The notes under the pieces: generated by a model
Told to the model about the DNA's origin: nothing
Seen by the model: the letters and a program-made list of their open reading frames with translations, nothing else
The model's database searches: none
Shown here: one piece after another, positions 45,501 to 53,310 of the stretch
Layout: every line of letters begins with the position of its first letter
Position numbering within the stretch: position 1 is the first letter of the stretch
Translations under genes and position numbers: made by a program
Source of the DNA: an uncultured Pseudomonadota bacterium
GTDB taxonomy: Bacteria > Myxococcota_A > UBA796 > GCA-2862545
Length of the DNA stretch: 64,000 nucleotides
Assembly (NCBI GenBank): GCA_913061235.1
Contig: CAJXTB010000021.1
Span: forward strand, 1-64,000
Direction of reading: 5' to 3'

Positions 45501-47216
45501 CATGTAGAACGTTCCGCCAGCGGACTTGACGATAGTCGCGTACGAGTCGAGGACCAACAGGCCCATCGCGTCGAGTACCGGCAAGATGTCCGACAAGTAG
45601 ATGTTCTTGCTCTGGTAGATGCGCAGAGCAATGCTGTCCCCGTCTTCAAAGATGTCGACGGACAGGGGGTTGGACGACGACAAGGCCTCGAGGCGGTCGA
45701 TGTCTTGAATCGCGCGACTGGCAGTAGTCGCTCGCTTCCAGCTTTCTGGGAAGGCGCGCCCGTAGTCTTCGGTCAGACGGTCGGCGGTCGCTTCGTCGCG
45801 CTCTTCGTCGAGTGCTTGCCACAGCTGGGCACTCCAGGGCGTGGCGATTTCCCGCAGCTCGGAACGCAGCGCTTTCAGGCCGTCCTCATCAGGCTTCTGC
45901 ACGCCGGTCAGGTAGAAGTAGGCCAGGACCGTCTCAAAGCGACCCACGTACAGGCCGTGGTCTGAGTAGGTCGCGCGCAATGAACCCATGACGTGGGTTT
46001 CGAGGTCCGAGCGCAGCTCCTCTGAGTACGATGACTTGGGCATCGCGATGAGGCAGAACGCCGAGAAGGGTCCGGTCATCAGGAATGTGACGCCGACTTC
46101 CTTCCGTTGTTCGGAGTCAAAGACCAGGTCGACAGTGTTGGCGATGTCTTCGCGAGTTGCGGTGAAGAGGAACTCTGTGGGCAGGGAGTCAAAGACGTTG
46201 GAAATGCCCTTGTACCGGAAGGATCCTGGCTCTGCCTTTTGGTTCTGAAGGATGCCAGCGAGCACGCCGCGCAAGATGGGCACCTGCCGGCACGCCTGGG
46301 TGATGGCGCGGTAGGTGAACATGCCGCGGATGAACAGCTGGCTGTCGGGGTCTCCGGGAAGTGTGACGCGAATTTCATCAATGCGGCCAGCACGGTGAAC
46401 GCGCGACTCGACAAGGCTCTTTCGTACCTGCACGGTCCCTGGAGCGTGGGCCAAGGGCCAGTCGCCATCGGGGGAGCCCGAGTGGGAACCGGCGACGGTC
46501 TGCATGCCAGCAGCTTCGCGGTTGGTTGCTTCCATACCCATGAATACAAAATGGTCGGCAGTGAGCCACTTGAGAAACTGGGCGGTCTCAGTGGCGTCGG
46601 AGGCGAGACCGGCATCGCTGTCCGCGATTGCCTGGAGCTTCTCTACCCAGCGGTCGACGGTGTGGGTCATGGTGCGGAAGTCGCGCACCACAGCGCTCGC
46701 TAGCTCCAAGTTGTTCGCGAGAGTCGCGGCAGTGCCCTTGAGGTCCTCACGCAGGGTTCCGGCGTCGGCGTCCATCATGACAATGGACTCGATCTGCTCG
46801 CCCGTTCCAACAGCGGTGAGCACGCCATTGGCGTCGCGCGAGACCGGAAAGACGATGTTGAAGCCCGAGCTGTATTCGGCGTCTCGGCGCGACAAGAACA
46901 GGCGCATGGAGTCCACGATAAACGGTTGGTCGTCCATATTGCTGACCACAAGGACGCCTCGAGCACCACGCTCGAAGATGTTGACGGAGACGGCTCCGGG
47001 CTTGCGGAGGTGCATGGTCGAGAAGACGCGTTCGAGACGGGACAGTGTGTCGGCCGCACTGTGCATCGCCAAGAAGGGTCCGCGCACATGCTTGAGGGTC
47101 AAGCTCACGAAATCTTTGAACAACGCCAGACGGTCCGCGGGCACGTTTCCGGTCCAGGTCTTCAGGGCGCTCTTGACGCGACGGGCGGCGTCTTTAGACG
47201 GGGGCGTGGTCGACAT
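42534..47216 (-). CDS. NAD-dependent glutamate dehydrogenase, large (180-kDa) type
   Basis: A 1560-residue enzyme of the L_GDH/NAD-GDH family found in proteobacteria and actinobacteria, which deaminates glutamate to 2-oxoglutarate with NAD+. Long N-terminal regulatory and ACT-like domains (about 1-700) precede the catalytic core. The core has KVARGGLRWSDRDDYRTEVLG and VPTGAKGGF (substrate/Lys region), then GIGDMGGDVFGNG near the NAD-binding part. The length equals the family's, with no truncation. It is first of the overlapping operon with thioesterase, maf and yggS. A perfect inverted repeat (47317-47335) and a TATAAAT element lie upstream of its ATG 47216, hinting at regulated transcription. 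Confidence 0.95.
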   Translation of the reverse strand: MSTTPPSKDAARRVKSALKTWTGNVPADRLALFKDFVSLTLKHVRGPFLAMHSAADTLSRLERVFSTMHLRKPGAVSVNIFERGARGVLVVSNMDDQPFIVDSMRLFLSRRDAEYSSGFNIVFPVSRDANGVLTAVGTGEQIESIVMMDADAGTLREDLKGTAATLANNLELASAVVRDFRTMTHTVDRWVEKLQAIADSDAGLASDATETAQFLKWLTADHFVFMGMEATNREAAGMQTVAGSHSGSPDGDWPLAHAPGTVQVRKSLVESRVHRAGRIDEIRVTLPGDPDSQLFIRGMFTYRAITQACRQVPILRGVLAGILQNQKAEPGSFRYKGISNVFDSLPTEFLFTATREDIANTVDLVFDSEQRKEVGVTFLMTGPFSAFCLIAMPKSSYSEELRSDLETHVMGSLRATYSDHGLYVGRFETVLAYFYLTGVQKPDEDGLKALRSELREIATPWSAQLWQALDEERDEATADRLTEDYGRAFPESWKRATTASRAIQDIDRLEALSSSNPLSVDIFEDGDSIALRIYQSKNIYLSDILPVLDAMGLLVLDSYATIVKSAGGTFYMDTFRFRGATGVDRETILGRKDVLIDAIEAVFANKIGSDGLNRLVLGAGMSWQDIDVLRAYLRYGRQLQIKLSEERAIEMVLRHPITTQLIIDLFKARFDPDLKRNRKSAVDSANSALADAQRKINTHDEDLLFRSLRSAVNATVRTNAYRTDKIRHYLSFKFECDKLEFMAEPKPVNEIFVSAVDVEGVHLRFGKVARGGLRWSDRDDYRTEVLGLATTQVVKNVLIVPTGAKGGFKLKQADPDARIRREQADQLYKIFIRGLLDVTDNAVNGKIVPPPRVVRHDEDDAYLVVAADKGTAHLSDTANGLAREYGFWLDDAFASGGSNGYDHKKVGITARGAWVLVRRHFAEMGINPYKDEFDCAGIGDMGGDVFGNGLIETDTVRLRAAFNHIHVFLDPTPNVAASAKERKRLFKAGRDGGWNNYNTKIISEGGGVFDRTAKSIPLSAQAKEMLGIDADEAPPEVVIRHILLMKTHLLWNGGIGTYVKASFETDADADDRSNDSLRVNADELGCDIIGEGGNLGMTQRARIEAAQNGVRLNTDFVDNSAGVDMSDHEVNLKILLNQVAKRGELNDDARNTLLESMTDEVAKLVLNNNDLQGRQLSRDAIRSQENIFDFGRAIAFVSRVHNVGRKRLHFPSDSELATRADEGLGLTRPELAVLSSWVKMYVFQELMNGNPKELPGYDNLLMSYFPKVIQERYADDIRSHMLADEIAMTEATNQIIADAGASFFPVTSEKTGRTVSVAAHAYKSAQQLARADEVRSTLEELRASVQLSTLNRSWVQIDAGIRHIATYWQGSRERIPTADEIVEMQVAVDQMWSRQGKEVIKRQADAIADLRGASIPKKVATGVLKANHLNAALMVWAESKRSGHAQEAVAVTQIAVGRATRLQEVLDHLSTRPATGEWDPVALHILYNRFNRLLRELLPLVPIAKSRGRVDSLVPKLEKGILAPVRAQVDALMQEGTAPSVASLLVLEERVAGAVARMQS

Positions 47217-47283
47217 TGACAGTCTCCTGCAGCGAGGTGGCGGGCAGTCTATCGAGTGTCTCGCTGAGGGGCTGTTCAGGGTG

Positions 47284-47335
47284 ATTTATACAGCGAAAAC
47301 ACGGAGGATAAGTTGCTTTGTAAGTCGCTTACAAA
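47284..47335 (-). promoter_or_regulatory. Perfect inverted repeat and -10-like element upstream of the glutamate dehydrogenase gene
   Basis: On the + strand TTTGTAAGTCGCTTACAAA (47317-47335) is a perfect inverted repeat of two 8-base arms with 3-base spacer, reading the same type of arms on the other strand. Nearer the gene, TATAAAT (47284-47290 on the - strand) looks like a -10 box. The repeat would be roughly 45-55 bases upstream of a start dictated by that -10, an activator-type position. The bound regulator and the exact -35 are not visible. The repeat is unusually A+T-rich for this genome. Confidence 0.55.
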
Positions 47336-47357
47336 ATTCGTCGGACTCGTGCGGTGC

Positions 47358-48278
47358 CTACTCCGGGTCAGGCAAGTCCACGGTCCCAGCTTGAGTCAGC
47401 GCGCGACTGTCACCGTCGACCCATTCCCAGGCCGCGACGTGGCCGCCGCCGTAGTACTTGGCAATGCCGACATCAATCAGTGCGAGTCGGCCATCACATC
47501 GCGTGACGATTCCGCCAGTGGCTTGTACGGTGTGGCCCACGACCATGCGCTTGACACCGAGAGAATCCAGCGACGTCTGAAGCCGTGGACAGACCTGTGA
47601 CTCTGGGTCGGTTGCGTAGCCGCGGTACCACAGAACGCTCCCGCTACCGACGGCCTCGCCGCCGCTGACGTCCATGTCTCGACGCACAGCGGCGTTGATG
47701 GCGTCAACGCCCTGCTCGGCCCAGTGGGGCGGGATGCCGGCGTGAACAAAGACGGTGTCTCCAACGGTTGCAACGGCGTCGTGTGAGCGTACGAACGCAC
47801 CGGACTCCCCGTCGGGTGAAAAGGCCTGAATGCGCGCTTCCATGCCGCCGTAGGTCGCGACATCGCCTTCGGTGACGTAGCGCCAGTCGCCTTGGACGTT
47901 CATCACTTCATGGTTGCCAATGAGAGCGACAACCCGTCCACCGGCGGCTGCGGCTTCGCTCTCCAAGCGCACCAACAGCTCGATGATGCCCTTACTGTCT
48001 GGTCCTCGGTCGGTCTGGTCGCCGGTCTGGACGAACACTGTCTCGCCAGCACTCCAGTGCCCCTCGGCATCGATAATCCCTGCCAATCGGAAGACGGTGA
48101 GGGTCTGCTCCATGTCGCCGTGAAGGTCGCCCACAGCGATGATGCGCGCTGGAGCATCTTGGGTGGTTGATGTTGTCGGTGTCGGTTCTAGTGTCGGTTG
48201 CAGTGGCGGGTCAGCGTGTGCATCGGGTGTACTGCAAGCCATCACACCCATCGTTGCCCAAATCCAAGCCAGCTTCAC
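47358..48278 (-). CDS. Calcineurin-like metallophosphoesterase lipoprotein (Shewanella-like phosphatase type)
   Basis: A 306-residue protein from GTG 48278, just upstream of a signal sequence with lipobox-like V-M-A-C (Cys15). The metallophosphatase motifs are GDLHGD (50-55), GDQTDRGPDS (86-95) and GNHEVMN (121-127); a late VHAG and VVGHTVQATGG give the remaining His ligands. The DLHGD/GDQTDRG combination fits the Shewanella-like phosphatases, related to protein phosphatases. It may dephosphorylate a periplasmic or surface protein. It lies upstream of the gdh operon on the same strand and diverges from the PmbA-like gene. Confidence 0.88.
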   Translation of the reverse strand: MKLAWIWATMGVMACSTPDAHADPPLQPTLEPTPTTSTTQDAPARIIAVGDLHGDMEQTLTVFRLAGIIDAEGHWSAGETVFVQTGDQTDRGPDSKGIIELLVRLESEAAAAGGRVVALIGNHEVMNVQGDWRYVTEGDVATYGGMEARIQAFSPDGESGAFVRSHDAVATVGDTVFVHAGIPPHWAEQGVDAINAAVRRDMDVSGGEAVGSGSVLWYRGYATDPESQVCPRLQTSLDSLGVKRMVVGHTVQATGGIVTRCDGRLALIDVGIAKYYGGGHVAAWEWVDGDSRALTQAGTVDLPDPE

Positions 48279-48347
48279 GTCGACCCCGCGTGTTTGGTGT
48301 ACAAGACCACAACCCACTACGAGTACCCGAACGACACGGAGCCCGCC

Positions 48348-49643
48348 ATGAGCGTCACGTCCAAGGACATCCAACACTGGCTAGAACGCGCCACCAGCCT
48401 CGGCGCTGCCGGGGCTGAGGTGCTCGTCACCGAGCGCGAAGGCACCTACATTCGCGTAGAGAATGGCAGGGTGACTGCCCAAAAGCCAATGGCTGAGCAG
48501 CGTGTTCAGATCACCGCGTTCTTAGAAGATGGCTCAATGGGCATGGCGGCCAGTGCGCCTTCGAATGCCGGTAGTGCGGTCGCCAGTGCGGTTGCCGCAG
48601 CAGGCGACGGTACGCCAGACGCCACGGCAGGTCCCGTTCGTGGACTGCGTCAGATCGACTACCGAGAGCTCGGCATAGACGACCGTCGGTGGCCGAATAT
48701 CGAGATGGCTGACCGTATGGATGTGGTGGTGTCAGCAGAACGCGGCGCCCGTGTCGACAGCCGCGTTCACACGCACCCCTTCGAGTGGACAGACTCGCGG
48801 ACGCGCCGGCAGTTCGGTAGCACCGCGAATGTCATGCTCGAAGAGTTCGCCACCCGTTTCCGCTGCTCTGGAGGCGTTCGAGTAGCCGGTGATGATGCGG
48901 TTATTGGGTTGACCGACTTTGTTGAGGGGCGCTCGTTTGCCACCGTGTCCTCGTTGCCGTTTGGCGCGAACATGGCGAAACGCGCGCTGCGTCTTCTGGA
49001 CGACCGGATTGAGATCTCGGGTCCTGTTCGGGTCATGTTCGGACCTCGGGCGACGGCAGCCTTGTTCACCGCGATGGCGGACGCCTTCGTGTCGGGCAAG
49101 CCTACGTTTATGAGCGATGGCACTGCCCTTCACAAGCGCATCCATCTGCTGGATGATGGCGCCCTGCCAGGTGCGTTGCGGTCAACGGCCTTTGACGACC
49201 GAGGCGTCTCTCCGGTTCCCGTCGTGGTGCTGAAGAACGGCCGGTTGGACCAGAAGTACAAGACGCCGGTCACGGCCCGCGGCAAAGACGAGCGCGCGAC
49301 TGGTCATTGGTTCGATGGTGCGTTGCGGCCTAACAACCTGATTCTTCGCGGAGGAACACGGTCGATCAACGCCGTGCTCTCCGAGCGGTCCGATGTGCCA
49401 ACGCTTGAGGTGCATGACCTCGCTGGCGTCGAAAAAATCAAGTGGGGCACGGGCAAAGCGGACCTGATTGCCTACGGCAACTTCCGAAAGGGCAATGAGC
49501 GGCTCGGTTCTGTCGCTGGGGTACGTCTGCGCGGCAACCTAGCCGAAGTTCTGGCCCAGCTGGTAGACGTCACGTCAGACACCGACCGAATGGGCCACAT
49601 CGACGCCTCAGGCATGCTGGTCGACGGCTTTGTCGCTGGGTAG
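48348..49643 (+). CDS. TldD/PmbA family protein, TldE/PmbA-like
   Basis: A 431-residue protein from ATG 48348 (CGGAG 7 bases upstream). The start GAAGAEVLVTEREGTYIRVE and the C-terminal part SGTASINAVLSERS-like plus GGTRSINA and LGSVAGVRLRGNL fit the TldD/PmbA fold. TldD carries the metallopeptidase H-E-x-x-x-H motif; I cannot find it here, so it resembles the non-catalytic PmbA/TldE partner. TldD-TldE process microcin-like peptides and disordered proteins. A TldD gene is not in the window. Confidence 0.82.
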   Translation: MSVTSKDIQHWLERATSLGAAGAEVLVTEREGTYIRVENGRVTAQKPMAEQRVQITAFLEDGSMGMAASAPSNAGSAVASAVAAAGDGTPDATAGPVRGLRQIDYRELGIDDRRWPNIEMADRMDVVVSAERGARVDSRVHTHPFEWTDSRTRRQFGSTANVMLEEFATRFRCSGGVRVAGDDAVIGLTDFVEGRSFATVSSLPFGANMAKRALRLLDDRIEISGPVRVMFGPRATAALFTAMADAFVSGKPTFMSDGTALHKRIHLLDDGALPGALRSTAFDDRGVSPVPVVVLKNGRLDQKYKTPVTARGKDERATGHWFDGALRPNNLILRGGTRSINAVLSERSDVPTLEVHDLAGVEKIKWGTGKADLIAYGNFRKGNERLGSVAGVRLRGNLAEVLAQLVDVTSDTDRMGHIDASGMLVDGFVAG

Positions 49644-49659
49644 CTGCGGCTAGCGCTCG

Positions 49660-50499
49660 CTACTGGACGGTGACGTTGCCGGTCTCGTTGATGCTCAGCG
49701 GGACGATGCCGAAGGGCGTGTCGACGTCCATGGTTGCTGCCAGGCCAACGTCGAGCGGGTCGCGTCGCGTCAAGGCCTGGATGACTTCTGAGCCCACGCC
49801 CACGAGGTTGATGACGACGGGAAGAGTGAGGGTGCCGTTCGTTGCGCCCTCAACACCGCCGAGCTGGGTGATTCGCCCGGCAGCAACGGCATCTCCGCCA
49901 AGGTCAAGGTCGTACTGGAAGGCGTCAAAGAAGATGGTGCTGCCGTGGGGATTGTCGATTCCCAGGTCAATGGCCAGCTCGGCTTCTTGTGTGAGGATGT
50001 TCAGGCGTTCTACGCGCAGGCGCTCGAACTGGAACTTCGGGGTGCGAAGAGCAGGGAATTCGCCGGCTTCGTCGTACGGAACGCGAGCCTCACCGAGTGG
50101 TGTGTCGAAGCCCAGGTGGCCAGCGAGGCCGAAGCCAACTTGGTCCTCGCCACGGGTGGCTTGCACTGTGTCGTATGTGTCCAGCCAGTTGAGCGACATG
50201 GGGAGTGCCAGCTCGCTCGACCCAATGGCCTCCAGCTGAAAGCCGTCTTCGTTGTTGCCGTCGAACAAATCAATACCTTCGAGGCCAAAGTCGTACGAAA
50301 ACGACGACAGGCCCACGCGGATAGGATTGGGATTGTCCACGCTGAAGACGAACTGAGCGTCGATTCCGTCAAAGTCGATGGCATCTACTTCCATGCGCTG
50401 GAAGTTCACGTCCGGGATGAACGCTTCGAGCTCGGCACAGGCGTTGAGTCCCAACAGGGCAGGCAGTGCTGCTGCGATGGTAGAGAATGTGCGTGTCAT
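49660..50499 (-). CDS. LEA-14-like (WHy domain) lipoprotein
   Basis: A 279-residue lipoprotein with signal peptide ending N-A-C (Cys21). The mature part resembles the WHy/LEA type 2 fold, with VDAIDFDGIDAQFVFSVDNP (the N-P-N motif nearby) and a second N-P motif (LGIDNPHGSTIFFDAFQYDL), indicating two related halves. WHy proteins are beta-sandwiches linked to stress protection. ATG 50499 overlaps the stop of the M16-like gene upstream (ATGA), so the two are coupled; coupling of a peptidase-like and a WHy lipoprotein has no known meaning to me. Confidence 0.82.
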   Translation of the reverse strand: MTRTFSTIAAALPALLGLNACAELEAFIPDVNFQRMEVDAIDFDGIDAQFVFSVDNPNPIRVGLSSFSYDFGLEGIDLFDGNNEDGFQLEAIGSSELALPMSLNWLDTYDTVQATRGEDQVGFGLAGHLGFDTPLGEARVPYDEAGEFPALRTPKFQFERLRVERLNILTQEAELAIDLGIDNPHGSTIFFDAFQYDLDLGGDAVAAGRITQLGGVEGATNGTLTLPVVINLVGVGSEVIQALTRRDPLDVGLAATMDVDTPFGIVPLSINETGNVTVQ

Positions 50500-51731
50500 C
50501 GGTACAACCCTTGCGCTTGGACGGTGTGGTGGTGGCCTTCGTCGATTCCTAGGCGAATGTAGACGGTGGTGTCGTCATTCCCTTCAATCGGTGCCTGTTC
50601 GAACCAGTCGTTGCGGTCTGTGACGACCGCAAACGCCAGTGTATCCGGTGAAACGACACGCTGGAGTAGATCTCGAACACGGTCGGGATTTGTGTCCGCT
50701 TGGCCCCCAATCGCCAACAACTGTTCTCCCGTGACGCCCTCTTGGGCCCAGGTCTCCAGCGCTTGAATTGCACTGAGCAGGGCGGTCGTGGTGGTGTTGT
50801 GGCTCGCCGGCCGGACGGAGAGCAGCAGCATGGGGTGGGGGGTGTTCCACGCGACCTCTGGCCCGGTGATGATGGACCAGGAGCCGCTCGCTTCTGGCAG
50901 CTGTGCGGCGTTGAATGCGGAGACGGCGTCGAGCCACACCGACCAGTCTGCGTCGTCTGGGGAAAGCGGTAGGGCATGGCCCGCTGCGGCAGTCGGCGGA
51001 AGGGTCTTGGACGATGCCACAATGAAGGACCGGCCTTCTGGGAGCAGGGGGGATTGCCTGGGGGCGTCTGCTGGCAGGGTTCTGGGCAAACCCAGGAGCG
51101 CGTCGGCAACTGCCCGTTGGCCCGCGGCAAGGTCTCCGGGTCCAGCGAGTGTGATGACCGTGGTTCCACGAACGTAGTGTCGGGAATGGAAGGCTGTCAG
51201 CTCAATGTCGGTGACGGTTTGGGCCACGCTCGCGCGCCCGGCTGCAGCATGTCCGTAGGGGTGCGCTCGGTATATGCGCTCCCGCACCAACTGTGCGGAG
51301 AGGTCGGGGATGACCTGTATCGACGCTGAGACAAGAGCTTGGGCATGGGTGTCTCGGTCGTGTGCGGTGAGCGGACTTGGGTTGACCAGGGCGTTGCCGA
51401 GACTGCCGGAGCATGCGGTTGCGGCGTCTATTGGGGCGGTCGTTGTGAAGGTGATGGCCTCAAGTCCCACCGTCACAGAAACCGTGCTGCACTCAGTCGC
51501 TGCTTGGGCAACTTCATGTGCAGTCAGTGCCGCGACGCCTTCCCGTCCGACGGGGTCGAATGCGGAGCCTGCGCGGACTCGCGCGGTAATCAGGACGTGG
51601 TTTGTGTCTGCCGGGGTCAGGACAACGGATACCGGCGCGTCTGCCAAGTCGGCGCGCACAGGACCGGGGTCGATGGCCGGACGACAGAACGGTCGTGGCC
51701 CAACGAGGGCGAGTAGGACGATGAACCTCAT
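50496..51731 (-). CDS. M16 peptidase-like protein, probably inactive
   Basis: A 411-residue protein from ATG 51731, with a hydrophobic N-terminus (MRFIVLLALVGPRPFC), probably a signal peptide. Similarity to M16 peptidases: VLITARVRAGSAFDP then GREGVAALTAHEVAQA where the zinc motif H-x-x-E-H belongs, and PYGHAAAGRASVAQTVTDIE then FHSRHYVRGTTVITLAGPGD (the usual P-Y-G-H ... F-H-x-x-Y-x-P region). The H-x-x-E-H is missing, leaving only HE, so activity is unlikely; inactive M16 partners are common in M16 pairs, but no active one is nearby. Confidence 0.78.
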   Translation of the reverse strand: MRFIVLLALVGPRPFCRPAIDPGPVRADLADAPVSVVLTPADTNHVLITARVRAGSAFDPVGREGVAALTAHEVAQAATECSTVSVTVGLEAITFTTTAPIDAATACSGSLGNALVNPSPLTAHDRDTHAQALVSASIQVIPDLSAQLVRERIYRAHPYGHAAAGRASVAQTVTDIELTAFHSRHYVRGTTVITLAGPGDLAAGQRAVADALLGLPRTLPADAPRQSPLLPEGRSFIVASSKTLPPTAAAGHALPLSPDDADWSVWLDAVSAFNAAQLPEASGSWSIITGPEVAWNTPHPMLLLSVRPASHNTTTTALLSAIQALETWAQEGVTGEQLLAIGGQADTNPDRVRDLLQRVVSPDTLAFAVVTDRNDWFEQAPIEGNDDTTVYIRLGIDEGHHHTVQAQGLYR

Positions 51732-51934
51732 TGGCAACCCAGAGCGTGCGTTGCTCCCGTTGTATCGACAGCGCACTGCACATTGCAGGGGTCATGAGCG
51801 ATGGGGCAACGTTGATTCACGAAGGGGACTGTATCCGAACCCCCGGTGTCTATGGTACATTCACACCACGAAATCGCCGCTTCGACGACCTTCCCCGCTC
51901 GTCACGGCGCGGTATTCACTGCCCCGGAGGTGCC

Positions 51935-52312
51935 ATGTCTGCGTCTATCGTTGATCCCGCGCTCAACTCTCGCGACCTGATTCGAACCCTGCGTACCGGC
52001 GTTCGTCAGTTCCCCGGTGAAGTCATGCCAGAGAGCGTGGCCTGGCAGTCCTTTCTCGAGCTTCGCAAGCGCGGTGAGCCGAAAGCGACGAGCCTCTTTA
52101 TCGGCGCGCTCAAGAGCTTGCACTCTCGCCGGTCCTTCGCTGGTGCTGATATCTTTAGTGAGGACACCCTTCCTGAAGAGCACCGCTTGGTAGATGACAA
52201 TTACTTGGCCGACCTGTGGAAGGCGTACAAGAAGTGCATCCGCACCCACCGCACGGGGCCTGCCAAGGTCTTGCTGCAGGACATCGCTGACCAACTCGAC
52301 CCGCCGGCGTAA
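51935..52312 (+). CDS. Hypothetical protein
   Basis: A 125-residue protein; ATG 51935 follows GGAGG at 4-5 bases, and the upstream in-frame extension is unlike protein. Helical, soluble, with segments LRTGVRQFPGEVMPESVAW and LADLWKAYKKCIRTHRTGP. No signal peptide, no known domain. The 203 bases before it hold no other gene. It is a single gene between divergent and downstream units. Confidence 0.65.
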   Translation: MSASIVDPALNSRDLIRTLRTGVRQFPGEVMPESVAWQSFLELRKRGEPKATSLFIGALKSLHSRRSFAGADIFSEDTLPEEHRLVDDNYLADLWKAYKKCIRTHRTGPAKVLLQDIADQLDPPA

Positions 52313-52380
52313 CGAGCTGTAAGCATTGCGGTCACCGTGATGGCCTTCAACACGATACGGGCGCTGCCGTGGGGGTCACC

Positions 52381-52689
52381 ATGTTTGGTTGGCTACGAAA
52401 GGACAGCGTGGATCGGTCGGGAGGCTCCGGCGATAACGTCGGTCAACAGCACCTCGCGTTGTACAAATTCGACAGCTGTCCCTACTGCAAGCGCGTCTTT
52501 CGCACCATTGACCAGCTCGCGGTGAACATAGAGTACAGGGACACGCGCTCGGACCCGAAATGGCGCAAGGACTTGATGGAAAAGACAGGGAAAACGCAGG
52601 TTCCATGCCTGTTCGTAGACGGAAAACCCCTGTTCGAATCGTCTGAGATTTCGGCCTTCCTGACTCAAAACTTCGCGGTCCGTAGTTGA
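52381..52689 (+). CDS. Glutaredoxin-like protein
   Basis: A 102-residue thioredoxin-fold protein from ATG 52381 (GGGGG upstream). The active site CPYC sits in LYKFDSCPYCKRVF, followed by the cis-Pro segment KTQVPCLFVDGKPLFES and the C-terminal helix SEISAFLTQNF. It reduces disulphides via glutathione. The N-terminal 25 residues (MFGWLRKDSV...) are an extension before the glutaredoxin core. DedA starts within its stop (TTGA), suggesting coupling. Confidence 0.9.
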   Translation: MFGWLRKDSVDRSGGSGDNVGQQHLALYKFDSCPYCKRVFRTIDQLAVNIEYRDTRSDPKWRKDLMEKTGKTQVPCLFVDGKPLFESSEISAFLTQNFAVRS

Positions 52690-53303
52690 TTAGGGAATTC
52701 ATCGAGAACATAGGTGGATACCCCGGTATCTTCCTGTTGTGTGCTCTGTCCGGTATTGCCTTTCCGCTACCCGAAGACATCTCGCTTTTGTACGCCGGAA
52801 TCCGTCTTCGCGAAGGTGCCTTGTCGTGGCCCCTGACATTGTTCGTCGCCGCCAGCGGCGTCATGGTCCGCGATGTCGTCGCGTACTCGATTGGGCGGTT
52901 CTTCGGTGATTGGATTCTCGGAAGCTCGCTGTCCAGTCGGCTGTTCGGCAAGAAGCTTCCTCGGGCGCGCAAGATGCTGGAGGAGCGCGGCAGTAGTGCT
53001 GTCTTCCTCGGGCGCTTCCTGATCGGCGTTCGGGCCACTGTGTTCTTTGCAGCCGGCGCCAGCGGCGTCAGCTTCAAGAAGTTCGCCCTTTGGAACCTCA
53101 TCGGGATGGTTCTGACAGTCCCACCTGTTGTCGTGCTCGGATTCTACTTCGGCACGCCTCTCCTGGATGGAGCGTCGTGGCTCATCCACAAGGGACGTTT
53201 CGTGGGACTGATGATCTTGGCCATTTTCGCCGCTGCTATCTGGCTTCGTGTACAGCAGGACACACTTCGCCGAGAAGACGAAGCCAAGGCGTCAGACGCG
53301 TAG
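52686..53303 (+). CDS. DedA family membrane protein
   Basis: A 205-residue inner-membrane protein beginning at TTG 52686, which overlaps the glutaredoxin stop. Membrane helices and the family signatures are visible: GIAFPLPEDISLLYAG (the P-x-P-E-[DE] entry helix), RDVVAYSIGRFFGD, and the G-R-F-x-x-G-x-R pattern as FLGRFLIGVRATVFFAAGAS. DedA proteins are thought to flip or transport lipids and support envelope homeostasis. Coupling with glutaredoxin is unusual. Confidence 0.9.
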   Translation: MIREFIENIGGYPGIFLLCALSGIAFPLPEDISLLYAGIRLREGALSWPLTLFVAASGVMVRDVVAYSIGRFFGDWILGSSLSSRLFGKKLPRARKMLEERGSSAVFLGRFLIGVRATVFFAAGASGVSFKKFALWNLIGMVLTVPPVVVLGFYFGTPLLDGASWLIHKGRFVGLMILAIFAAAIWLRVQQDTLRREDEAKASDA

Positions 53304-53310
53304 CTGAAGC

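Noticed and set aside
44598-45965. Long open frame (455 codons) on the + strand inside the glutamate dehydrogenase gene
   Set aside because: It mirrors the codon structure of the gdh gene on the opposite strand; no ribosome site, no recognisable motif, and gdh is certain.
51732-51934. Promoter-like TTGATT and TATGGTACATT before the small gene at 51935
   Set aside because: Spacing between candidate boxes does not fit a sigma-70 promoter; left unannotated.
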